64,000 nt of DNA, taken from contig JADWQD010000017.1 of NCBI GenBank assembly GCA_016110215.1, positions 310,001 through 374,000 on the forward strand, given 5' to 3'. The notes below the pieces were generated by a model that was given only the letters and a program-made list of their open reading frames with translations, was not told the origin of the DNA and did not search any database. A program made the position numbers and the translations under genes. This DNA comes from Capronia americana (lineage: Eukaryota > Ascomycota > Eurotiomycetes > Chaetothyriales > Herpotrichiellaceae). Every line of letters starts with the position of its first letter. Positions within the stretch are counted from its first letter, which is position 1. This document shows, one piece after another, positions 22,561 to 32,024 of this stretch.

Positions 22561-23796
22561 ATGTCTCCAAAGCACGTCGAAGAACAACACCGTCGCATTA
22601 GAAATGCGTCCCGCGACACCAAACCCGCCTCCACAACCGCCTCCACGGTCCAAAAGGCGCCTAAAAAGAGTCAAAACAAAGGGAGACATTCTGGCAACAT
22701 GCCCGCAGCCTCGCTCTCGGGCGTAGACAGAACAACGCAAGAAGAATCACCCTCGTTCTCCCCACCGACCCGCCAGCCCACGGAGTCTGATATACCTTGC
22801 TTCCCAAACACGAAAATCACCCACCGGCATGTCCTGTTCTGGTCCGGCCCACTCTCGAACTGGCACGTCGGGACGAGCACCAACAAGAAATCGACATTCT
22901 CAGGACGACGCGTCCTGGACCTTCTCCTCCCTCGCCTCGACGCGGAGGGTATACCTCATCCCACCGAGCGAGCCCTCAGCACCAGGCTCCTCGCACGGCA
23001 TAGCTTCAACTGCGGCGAGCAATTCATGATGGCGTGCAAAGGCTGGCTCTTCGAGCGGCACCAAAAGTCCGAACCCCTCACGGAACGCATGCCAGACGAC
23101 CACGCCGAGACGCTCTGCCAGAAGCTGACGGCCTTCCACGAGCGAGCGTCCACGGATCGCGTCCCGGACCCGGACACCGAGGAAAGCGACACGCTCCCGA
23201 GGTTTCGGGCCGCGAACTCCACGATCCTCTCGGTCCTGCGCGCCAGTGATCCGAAGGAACAGAAGGCGCTAGGTCGCCAGTGCGAGGGTTTCGACGAGCG
23301 CATCTGGACACCCGCGAGCGTCCATGTCGTTGTGTGTGCGTGCATTGCGCGCGCGGAGGTGGATCCCGAATTGAGAGCCCTGTACGAATTCGCGGGCAGG
23401 ACGATCCCGCGGACCGGCCAGTCGACGCGGAATGATAAACATGTAAAAACGACGCGGGTGGACGGCAAAACGAGTGCTGATGCCGACAAAGCGACGACGC
23501 GTCCGGAGAATGAAGATGCGGCAGATAAAGGAGAAGGAGGAGGAGGAGGTGGTGGTGGTGGTGGATGTGATGGTGGTGATGGACCTAAACACGCCAACGG
23601 AGACCGAGAGATGACCAAAATACAGTTGAGGAAGTTCGTCGAGGGCAGCCCCGTTGACCGCGTCTGGGGGGTTGGATTGAAGTGGGATGATCCCAAATGT
23701 GAAGAGGAGGGAAGCTGGAGGGGCGAAAACCGGCTTGGAAAGTGTCATGATGAGGCGGCAAGGTACGTGCGGGACAAGGGGACCGTGGTACCCTGA
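22561..23796 (+). CDS. NADAR-domain protein with a low-complexity insert
   Basis: This is a 411-residue protein with a NADAR (YbiA/DUF1768-type) domain. Characterised members are N-glycosidases or ADP-ribose-processing enzymes; in bacteria some reverse ADP-ribosylation of guanine. The N-terminal 85 residues are disordered and basic. The domain starts at HVLFWSGPLSNWHVG and shows NCGEQFMMACKGWLF, the conserved RASDPKEQKALGRQCEGFDE with following IW, and after a break FVEGSPVDRVWGVGLKW and WRGENRLGKC. Between these blocks lies an insert of about 80 residues with a ten-glycine run (codons near 23543-23572). A 183-nt stretch (23443-23625, GTAAAA..ACAG) could be an intron: it is a multiple of three and has no stop. 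Which enzyme activity applies here is unknown. Confidence 0.85.
   Translation: MSPKHVEEQHRRIRNASRDTKPASTTASTVQKAPKKSQNKGRHSGNMPAASLSGVDRTTQEESPSFSPPTRQPTESDIPCFPNTKITHRHVLFWSGPLSNWHVGTSTNKKSTFSGRRVLDLLLPRLDAEGIPHPTERALSTRLLARHSFNCGEQFMMACKGWLFERHQKSEPLTERMPDDHAETLCQKLTAFHERASTDRVPDPDTEESDTLPRFRAANSTILSVLRASDPKEQKALGRQCEGFDERIWTPASVHVVVCACIARAEVDPELRALYEFAGRTIPRTGQSTRNDKHVKTTRVDGKTSADADKATTRPENEDAADKGEGGGGGGGGGGCDGGDGPKHANGDREMTKIQLRKFVEGSPVDRVWGVGLKWDDPKCEEEGSWRGENRLGKCHDEAARYVRDKGTVVP
23543..23572. repeat. GGA/GGT repeat coding poly-Gly
   Basis: A run of GGA then GGT codons within the NADAR gene insert, giving ten consecutive glycines. Possibly within an unrecognised intron. Confidence 0.8.
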
Positions 23797-24564
23797 GGGA
23801 CGAGAAAGGAGGTGGGTCAAGAAGAAGCCTATCTCGTGCTCGGCAATGTGTCTTCTATAGAGCGCGTCTAGGAGCCCTATGAGCTGGCTGCAGTTAGGTT
23901 GTATCGGCGCTGTATGGAACACAAAATGTCGAATGGAAAGAAAGAAAGGCATATGTTGGCGTGGGCATTGTATTGTATCGTGGACACCTCGAAGAGTCGC
24001 TTGACAATATCACTCTGTACGTCGTGACCAGCTCCCCAACATGTCTCCCACCTCCATCACATCTCCCTTCAGGCTTTCCCTTCACATTGCCTGTCGTGCA
24101 TAGCACCTCTTTATACTTTCTCTTCATCTGGATCTGCTTGACCCCTCGTGTCCTGCTGCGATGTTGCGTCTCGGCAGCTGTGACTCTGTCTACCTCAGCA
24201 TATTTTCAAAGTACGCCTCCGCTCATTGACGGTGGTGCAACAGGCATCAACTCAGCAGCTACATGCGGTCTGCCGTTGACTGCCCAGGCGATAACTTCCT
24301 GGGGCATCTGTCCGCATCGCCTTGATTTTTACATCCAGCTCTTTATATGCGTCCAGACAGAACAGTTCGCCATATTCTGTGGCTGAAGCAGGGAGCCTTG
24401 CTGTTTAACCAGCGGTCGGTCGCTCGTGATGGCGCTCTGCCTCATTTGAGTGGCTTGATCAAAAGCCGAGAAAGAAGGAAAATCCTCAGGGTGGGTAGGA
24501 CCTCGACAGTTCTCCCATAAGTAATAACTTTCATTCGCCAGGTGTATCTTACTTTGCCCGTAGC
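23797..24564. other. Convergent intergenic region, no gene seen
   Basis: Between the stops of the NADAR gene and the minus-strand gene ending at 24565. No supportable gene in it. Confidence 0.5.
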
Positions 24565-25863
24565 TCACACCAGTACCTGCAAGTCAGGGGCTGTTGCATA
24601 ACCAGACGAGCGGAATTCTTTCTTGACGAGCATCTCTTGACGAGCCAATTGCAGTCTTTCGGCCGTATTAGCCTCTTCTTCGTGGGGACGCAAGAAGTCT
24701 GGATACGTCCTTTCTGCAAATTGGAGAAATTCCCGAGCTTCGTGGTCATGACCTTGGCCTAGAGATAGTTGGGCAGCGTCAAGGATCGACCCCAGCAAGA
24801 TCTTCCGCACCAGCTTGTTGGGGCCTTTCTGCCACTTGGAGAATTCCTCGACGAATGATGAGCTTCTCAGCTTCTGATACAAGATACTTGCTGAGGGAAA
24901 GGCAGGATGATAGATCTGGAGAATGGCAGGGTCGAAAGGGGAATGATCGATGGTAAGGCCGTATCTCAACAGCAAGTCGTAAAGAGGCGCGGGCACGCGT
25001 TTTCGGCTCAAAGAGTTCTGTAACAGGATTGCTCCAGCCACTTGGCGCCAGGAGTGTGGGAGTGGTTCCGGAGCGGATTTACCCTTCGACAAGATGGACT
25101 TCAACCGGTATTCATAGGCTTGCGTGTAAAGTTGAACAGCCTCCTGTAGCCGACTCCGGCGAGCTGTTTCCTTGATCATGAGAGACACAAGCCGGTCCTC
25201 GGCTCGCAAATAAGCCATAGCATCTGGAGCAGATTCGTCGCTGGATATGGAGGTGAAGTTGTTGAAGGAACATTCGTAGAGAACCTGCAACCATTGCCAA
25301 ACTTCCCGTTCGTAGCCATCAACATACATGACAGACACAAGAGGGTCCATGTACTTCGCATTGAGCAAGAGATCTTTCTTTTCCGGGCCTGTCATAGCAT
25401 TAAACCAGCGGGCCAGTCTCGGGGCCAGTCCTTCGTCTTTGTTTGATAGGCTGCCTCGCTTCTCGCGGCCTTGGAGGTATTGAATGGCGCATGACTGAAC
25501 GAGGTACGAGTCAAGGGCCTTCTTCAGCAGGGCGTTGTCGAAGGTCTTCACCGCCGTCGCAGCCAGGCCGCGGGTTTGGAGAAATGTGAGAGACTGTTGC
25601 TTGAAGAGGGGATGACCGAGAATGCTATCTAGATGAGAGTGTGTGGAATGGGTCACCCTCTGGGCAGGATCAGGAATTGACTCGGCGGCGTGCTGAGCAT
25701 CGTGGCCGGCTTTGGGAGAAGGGTGCTTCTCATCTAGACGTCGTTGGAAGGCGGATTCGAGGACATTGAGGAGCTGCTTGGACTCGCGGGGAGACTGCGG
25801 TGATATCGGAGGGTGAATTGAGGCGAGCAGCTTACGGATGTAGAGGGACGAGCTGAGCCTCAT
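24565..25863 (-). CDS. Unassigned protein, probable mitochondrial (432 aa)
   Basis: I do not recognise the family. The start at 25863 is the first ATG in the frame and gives an N-terminus (MRLSSSLYIRKLLASI) with Arg, Lys, Ser and Leu and no acidic residue, like a mitochondrial presequence. Residues 30-80 are polar and probably flexible. From about residue 85 to the end the protein is mostly helical in character, with repeated hydrophobic/charged patterns (ALLKKALDSYLVQSCAIQYL, EVWQWLQVLYECSF, LQEAVQLYTQAYEYRL, HDHEAREFLQFAERTY) that resemble TPR/PPR-like helical repeats without a clear consensus. No membrane segment is seen. It shares a 439-base divergent promoter with the Def1 gene. A role in mitochondrial biogenesis is only a guess. 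Confidence 0.78.
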   Translation of the reverse strand: MRLSSSLYIRKLLASIHPPISPQSPRESKQLLNVLESAFQRRLDEKHPSPKAGHDAQHAAESIPDPAQRVTHSTHSHLDSILGHPLFKQQSLTFLQTRGLAATAVKTFDNALLKKALDSYLVQSCAIQYLQGREKRGSLSNKDEGLAPRLARWFNAMTGPEKKDLLLNAKYMDPLVSVMYVDGYEREVWQWLQVLYECSFNNFTSISSDESAPDAMAYLRAEDRLVSLMIKETARRSRLQEAVQLYTQAYEYRLKSILSKGKSAPEPLPHSWRQVAGAILLQNSLSRKRVPAPLYDLLLRYGLTIDHSPFDPAILQIYHPAFPSASILYQKLRSSSFVEEFSKWQKGPNKLVRKILLGSILDAAQLSLGQGHDHEAREFLQFAERTYPDFLRPHEEEANTAERLQLARQEMLVKKEFRSSGYATAPDLQVLV

Positions 25864-26302
25864 GTTGGAGCCAGTCAAACATCAATCATTGTTGGATGCT
25901 ACAGAGTGTCGTTGATCGTTGTGAGCTCGGTCAAGTGGTATGGGAATGTGTGGGGAGGCCTGGTCCAGGAACGAGGGCGCCACTGTCGCACCTTTGGGCT
26001 GCGCCCGCGGGAGCTTGGCGAGGAACCTTCCCCCAGAATTCTGCGGCTAGAAACTTGTAGCCTTTTGAATGTGTCCTCTCAATACATTCATGTCAACAAT
26101 TGGATCGTTGTGCTTTTACATTCACCTCACCACTTGTACTTGCCTCACCCGGTGACAGCTCTTCTCTCAGGAGCCAGCTGCTCTTCCAGTAGCTGCGACT
26201 TCCACTAATATCACGTCATTGTCGCCGCCTGTTCACCCTTCGCTCAACTGAGCCCGCATCTCCTTGCCTCTTCACCACCACACCACACCCAAACCTACAC
26301 CA
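25864..26302. promoter_or_regulatory. Divergent promoter, mitochondrial-type gene and Def1
   Basis: 439 bases between two divergent start codons. The right part is pyrimidine-rich and probably leader of the Def1 gene. No individual site is claimed. Confidence 0.55.
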
Positions 26303-29009
26303 ATGGCCGAAGTCCAAAGCCGCGGAGGCGGGCCTAGAGGTCGCGGCGGCTTCAGAGGTGGTCGAGGCGGATTTCGTGGCACAAGAAACACATCCAGAAG
26401 TCAACACAAACCAGACAACGAGCAAGAGAACACCCCTCTCGCACCGCTGGAAGATCAGGGTGAAGTCGGTGAACTGCTCAGGAAATATGGCGATCGAGTG
26501 CCTCTGCTCAAAGAAATCTGCCCTGGCTGGAGTGATCAGGACCTGGTCTACGCCTTGAACGAGACTGACGGCGACGTGGAAAATGCTTTCGACCGCATCT
26601 CAAGTGGTAATGAAAAACTACAGACTCAATATCAATCTTCTTGCTGACCATCCGTGTCCAGGTTCAATCTCACAATGGGGTGAGGTCAAGAAGAAACATG
26701 CGAAGGCCAAAGAAGCTACTCCCGGGTCAACCGAAACCGCTACTCGAGGTCGTGGTCGTGGTGGGTTTGAAGGCCGAGGAAGAGGTCGTGGTGCTGAGCG
26801 CGGCGCTAGAGGCGGCCGTGGCGCAAAAACAGGATCTGCTGCTCACACCAATGGTACCAAATCGACTGTCGACGGTTCGGATACCCTTCCTACCACTAAC
26901 GTCGAGGCTGTCGGAGGCTGGGATACCGCCCCTGACCCTGCTCCTACCAATGGCGACAACCTAGCACATGCTACGGACGACTGGGCAAACGAGCCCGGCA
27001 AAGATTCATTGTCCTCTCTTCAGACCGAAGAGCCTAAGCCAGCTTCAAGTGCTGCGCCATCTGCCGTCAAGCCGGGTGGATGGGCCGGCTTGTTCGCTAA
27101 GCCTACGCCGGCACCAGCTCCCAAGAAGGCTGTCGCACCACCTCCTCCGACAGCGCAACCCGAAGAATCCGTCGTTGAAGCAGTGCCTGAGCCCACGATT
27201 GAGGCCCCAGCTGTTGAGACACCAGAGCCGGCTCTACCGCCACCAATTGAAGCAGTCGATGTCAATGAGGATGGACCGAGTGAGCTGCCCTCTGCGCCAC
27301 ATTCAGACACAGGACGAGAGCTTACCCCTTCGAAAGATGAACTCACAGAGCACAATTTGGAAAAACTCCCCGACACCTCTCATCCACCCGAATCTGCCAC
27401 TCAAATCAGTACCGTTGCAAGCACCGTAGACCCCCTCGCGGCGCCGGACTCAAAGATCGCCCCCCGAGTGCCCCTGTCAGGCTATCATGCCACTGCGCTA
27501 AAGGCGACCGGAGGTGCAAGCCGATCCGCAAGCTTTGCAAGGAAGGTCATGGAACAACAAGAGGCAGTGGTTATGCCCGGGAATCACGCGATTGAGAAGG
27601 CGGCAGTACAATTTGGCAAGCTGGGATTGAGCGCGGATGACGTGGATGTGGATGAAGACAGAGAGGAGCCAGAGACTCGAACTCCGCTTCCTGATGACTC
27701 GCCCGCTGCTCCACGCGCTTCACTTCCACCTGCCTTACCCGAAGCACAGCAGACACCGGCCCCAGTCTCAACTCAACCTTTGGTCGAAGCACCATCGACT
27801 GCCCAGCGACAAGCAGCGGGTCTGCCCCCCGCTCCTCAACAAGCGCCCGAACCCTCACCTCAGTCTGCGTCGGCATATGCGGATCAATACCGCTACGGTC
27901 AAGGCCAGAAGCCGTACGACCCATTCGGTCAACCGCAACCGCAGACTACTCAAGCGCCGACACAGGAACCCTTCTCCAATCAAGTCCCCAGCCAACCCTC
28001 TACTGCCACCACCCAACCAGACTATTCGGCATACTACGGTCGCGATGCTTACAATTACTACGGTTACGGTCATGGTCAAGATGCTCAACGAAGCGGCAGT
28101 GCTTTTGGCACTTCGGCTCCTGATACTCAAGCTCATTACGCCACGTCACGCCCTCAGCAGCATGCTTTGGGTCAACAGGAAACACAAGGAAGTGGCAATA
28201 ACACTCCCGCACCCGGCTTGCCCGCACAGCACACCCAGCAACAAGCCGGTCACATGCAGCAAAACCAAGGTCAAGGATATCCTGGATATGGCTACCCCAA
28301 CGCATACAATCAACAGTTTCCGCAGTACGCTGCAAACTACATGGGCAATGTGAATCATCGTTACGGAGCAAATCGTCCAATGTTTGATGATGTACGTCGA
28401 CAGGATAGCGACTACTACAGCAGTCAGCAGCAGTACAGTTATGGTCAGAATCACTACGGCAACACGTACAAGTCGAACATGTATGGTCAACCTCAGCAAG
28501 GCTACTCCTACGAACATGCTTCATCTCCAGCAAACGTCGGCGCATTCGGTCGAGAGGCGGGTTATGGCCGGGCTGGCTCTGCTCAGCCTTCCGAAGCTCA
28601 ACAGGGTGCGGCTGCCAGTGCCGGGTTCGGTGGCATGCCTGACCCCTTTGGACGATCTTCATCTGGGTTTGGACAACCACAGGGCTTAGGGCAACAGCAC
28701 GGTGCGCACGCCGAAGATCCTGCAAAGGGATCAGGACCGAGCCCTTCGATGCAAGGCGGACGTCCTGGGTCTGCGGTCAACAGCGGTTTCCCAGCTCCAC
28801 AGGGTGGCTTGCCTCCGCCGTCGCAGCACTCTGCGCAGCAGGCATTTGGCGGCTATCCTCAGTATGGTGGTAACGTTGCCACTGGTCACCAAAACAGCCA
28901 CCAGAATACCGCATACGGCAGTTATGGTTCCAACAATGCCTTTGGTGGATATGGCGGCTATGGAGGCGCTCGAGGAGGATGGAGCGGCAGCTATGGCTCT
29001 GGCCATTAG
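26303..29009 (+). CDS. DEF1: Def1-like RNA polymerase II degradation factor
   Basis: This is an 883-residue Def1-like protein. In yeast Def1 promotes ubiquitylation and removal of stalled RNA polymerase II through a CUE domain and a Gln-rich tail. Exon 1 is 26303-26606, the intron is 26607-26661 (55 nt, GTAATG donor, TCCAG acceptor), and exon 2 is 26662-29009. An RGG-rich start (residues 8-27) precedes the CUE-type domain (about 53-101: LLRKYGDRVPLLKEICPGWS...VYALNETDGDVENAFDRI). The splice leads into SISQWGEVKKKHAKAKE, more RGG repeats and a long Pro/Ala region. The conserved VVMPGNHAIEKAAVQFGKLG follows, and the tail is a prion-like Gln/Tyr/Gly/Ser-rich region of about 450 residues. It probably shuttles between cytoplasm and nucleus as in yeast. 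Confidence 0.92.
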
Positions 29010-30110
29010 TTGCATTGACCAGGTGAACCTAGTGTGGACCACAGCTGCATCAATCTCTCCTCTGTTTCTTCTCACTCATGGAGTCGAAAATCATGGCGAA
29101 AAAGGGCAGGGACAGATTGTCGAAACTTGTATTTGCGCGGACAATCATGCAACTTTGCCGCGGAGAGAGGGTTCTTGATCTCTCATTGCGAGTCCTTTTC
29201 TTCATAATGCACACTGCACACTGTACTTGTACACAACTGAGAGGGTTGAGGGGGTGGAATGGGGTGCCAGGGGAATTCTAGTTCCACGAAACTGTCATTA
29301 TGGATAGGAAAACGGGCAAAAATGATAGGTCATAGTACTACCACTCGGAGTGGAGAGGGCAATGGGAGAACAGCCTCATCGACGCTGGGCGAAGTCGATC
29401 CTGATCAATGAAATTTGTGGAACTGAATCAATCTGCTCGTATGAGATCTCGTAGCCTGGTGACGGCACTGACGTTGGACTATTCCGGATTCTCTTCGTGG
29501 CTTAGTCATGTGATCGGCCAGATCCGGAAGATCTGAGGGCGCACCGGAGCGGATGCTCACTCTTATTTCACTGCTGTGTCACCGAACTCTCAACCCTCGT
29601 AGCCTACCTGAGTATTCTCGCCGGCGACAAGACTCCAATTGAGGGTTCTTATCCGCTGATAAAAGGCCTCAGAGCTCAATGCGCGGTGCTGAGTGACGGC
29701 ATTAGTACCTGGTTCTGCAGCTCGCCGAGCTCGAACCTGACTGGGAGGGACCAAACGAGCTCGGATTCCCCAACCAGTTCCTTGATTTGTTGCCAGCCAT
29801 GCACCGTGTTTGAGACTGGACCTCCGCCTCCCAAGACTCTAGGCCCCTGTTGATCATGTCTCGGTAAGCAAGCACGTTCGTTGTTCATCCGGAGGGAGAC
29901 TTTCCTCGCTACAGCACGAATAACGGCCGGGAGTATCCTATCTGTGGCTTCGAGTGCAGGTAAGTGAGCAAGATACATTGCCACAGTGCGTGTCAGAATC
30001 TCTATATCATTGTCGTAGTCCTGGACGTGAGTTCCGGGGTCCATACGATCTTGCAAACAACCACGACCAAACCCGCAGCCGGCGAAACACATTAACACCT
30101 TCCAAACATA
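29010..30110. other. Intergenic, no gene seen
   Basis: 1.1 kb between Def1 and the NDH-2-like gene. The first 250 bases are probably Def1 3' UTR. Short frames here have no protein-like pattern. Confidence 0.5.
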
Positions 30111-31454
30111 ATGGCCTCTTCGGACAAACCTCGCATCGTCATCATAGGGTCAGGATGGGCGGGCTTCTACCTCGCCGAAAATATCGACCTGAACACCTAC
30201 TCCGTCACCATAATTTCCCCACGGCGCACATCGGCATATACACCCCTGCTGGCCTCAGCAGCAGTAGGCCTCTTCAACTTCTACCTGGCCGAGGAGCCTG
30301 TGCGAAGCAAATCTCGGAGCGCACTTCGCTTCATCAAAGCCCACGTGCTGGATATCAACTTCCCGACGAAGACATGTCGATGCGCCCCTGCCTTTGATGA
30401 AGACCCCCAGCTCGCCAACGACGAATTCGACGTCGAATATGACTACCTCGTCATCGCGCCGGGATGCCAGCCCAATACCTTTGGCACCCCGGGCGTGGCA
30501 GAGCACGCCATCTTCATCAAGAATGTATCCGACGCCATGAAAGTGCGCAAGACCATGTTCGACCTCCTCGAAAAGGCGTCGCTCCCCAACGTTACCCCCG
30601 CCCGCGCCAAGGAACTTTTGCACATCGCCATCGTAGGCGGCGGGCCCACGGGCATCGAGTTGACGGCCGAACTCGACGACCTCTGCCAGGACGAACTCCG
30701 CTACATCTACCCGCAGGTCGCCGAGCATGTGACCATCTCCATCTACGACGTGGCCCCGCACATCCTCTCGGCGTATGAGAACAAATTGCACGAGTACGCG
30801 ACCGCGCAGCTGGAAAAGCGGCGCATCGACGTCGCGCCCAACACGCGGATCGAAAAGGTCGACGACCAAGCAATCTACATCAAGGACAAAGGCCGCGTCC
30901 CCTACGGCATGCTCATCTGGGCGACGGGGAACAAGAACGTGCCCCTGATCGAGAACATCGACGTCAAGCTCTCGGAGAAGGGCCTCAAGCGCATCCTGAC
31001 GGACGACCGCCTCCGCGTGTTCAAGGCTGGGAAAGAAGGTGACGTTCACGACGGCGTGTTTGCACTCGGCGACGCCGCCGACATTGAAGGCGCCTCCCTC
31101 CCCACGACGGCCGAAGTCGCCGTCCAAAAGGCCAAGTATCTGGTGCGCACTTTCAACGAGCTGGCCAAATCAACCCGCGGGGGCTCGGGGAACGACGCAC
31201 CCTCGGCGCAGCAGCAGCAGCAGCAGCAGCCACCGTTCACGTACTCCCAGAAGCAGCTGGTGAGTTATATCGGGGCACGCGACGGGGTCATTGCAGGAAA
31301 GGGCCCGAATAGTGAAGGCTGGACCGGGCGGAGTGCGTGGCTGGCCTGGCGGAGCGGGAGTTTGATGTGGAACCGCAACTGGAGATCCAGAGTCACAATC
31401 GTGTTGACTTGGGCGATTAATCGCATCTGGGGCAAAGAGATCGCGAGGATGTAA
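30111..31454 (+). CDS. NDH-2/AIF-like FAD-dependent NADH oxidoreductase
   Basis: This is a 447-residue flavoprotein of the type II NADH dehydrogenase / AIF-like (Pyr_redox_2) group, which oxidises NAD(P)H through FAD. The FAD-binding Rossmann motif is IVIIGSGWAGFYLAE (glycines at residues 13, 15 and 18), the NAD(P)H-binding motif is IAIVGGGPTGIELTAEL (176-181), and FALGDAADIEGASLPTTAEVA forms the C-terminal FAD contact. The end (WNRNWRSRVTIVLTWAINRIWGKE) looks like the membrane-binding helix of alternative dehydrogenases. No mitochondrial presequence is visible at the N-terminus (MASSDKPRIVI). A seven-residue Gln run from a CAG repeat (31209-31229) sits in a loop before YSQKQLVSYIGARDGV. Quinone as acceptor is inferred. 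Confidence 0.88.
   Translation: MASSDKPRIVIIGSGWAGFYLAENIDLNTYSVTIISPRRTSAYTPLLASAAVGLFNFYLAEEPVRSKSRSALRFIKAHVLDINFPTKTCRCAPAFDEDPQLANDEFDVEYDYLVIAPGCQPNTFGTPGVAEHAIFIKNVSDAMKVRKTMFDLLEKASLPNVTPARAKELLHIAIVGGGPTGIELTAELDDLCQDELRYIYPQVAEHVTISIYDVAPHILSAYENKLHEYATAQLEKRRIDVAPNTRIEKVDDQAIYIKDKGRVPYGMLIWATGNKNVPLIENIDVKLSEKGLKRILTDDRLRVFKAGKEGDVHDGVFALGDAADIEGASLPTTAEVAVQKAKYLVRTFNELAKSTRGGSGNDAPSAQQQQQQQPPFTYSQKQLVSYIGARDGVIAGKGPNSEGWTGRSAWLAWRSGSLMWNRNWRSRVTIVLTWAINRIWGKEIARM
31209..31229. repeat. CAG repeat coding poly-Gln
   Basis: Seven CAG codons in the NDH-2-like gene, in a region that is a surface loop in relatives. Confidence 0.85.
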
Positions 31455-32024
31455 AAGGGCGTGTGTGAACTATGTCCGACAGGATGACTGGCTGGCTGGC
31501 TGACTGGCTGAGTGATGGATCTGGGTCTGAATTCGTCTTGAATTGGTCTTGAATTTGCGTGTACGTCTAGGTCTAAGTCTGGGTCTGAATCTGGGTTTAG
31601 GTCTGGGATTTAGGACTGAATCTAGATGACCGACTCAGTACATAGGATCGACGACAACACTGCGCATATGATTTAATGAGCACCCAGAGACCAACGGATT
31701 AACTAGAACTGTTATGCAAGGCAAGGGCGGCGGAAGTAAAATTATCTCCTATATCAACACCAATATCAACATCAACATCAACAGCCTGACGATGTAATGT
31801 GACTGAGATACGATACGATACGATAACGATATGGAGGACCAGGTATTCATCCCCTCCCTCCGGGATGATATTCCCAGAATGGAATATACCCCTTGTCCAG
31901 TCCTCCGATAGGAAGGTTATATCTCCTCTTGAAGGTTCATGGCACATATCGTATAACATATTAATTGAACATCGTATCGCACCGCATCTCCATCTCTGCT
32001 ATACAGCCGCCCTATCTATTCATT
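31455..32024. other. Intergenic, rich in simple repeats
   Basis: Between the NDH-2-like stop and the 3' end of the second HET gene. It holds a CTGG repeat (about 31488-31509), a degenerate hexamer array of GGTCTG/GGTCTA type (about 31565-31625), CAACAT/CAACAC runs near 31756-31782 and an ATACG run near 31808-31826. No gene seen. Confidence 0.6.
31565..31625. repeat. Degenerate GGTCTG-type hexamer array
   Basis: About ten imperfect copies of a six-base unit with consensus near GGTCTG. Not a telomere repeat. Confidence 0.6.
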
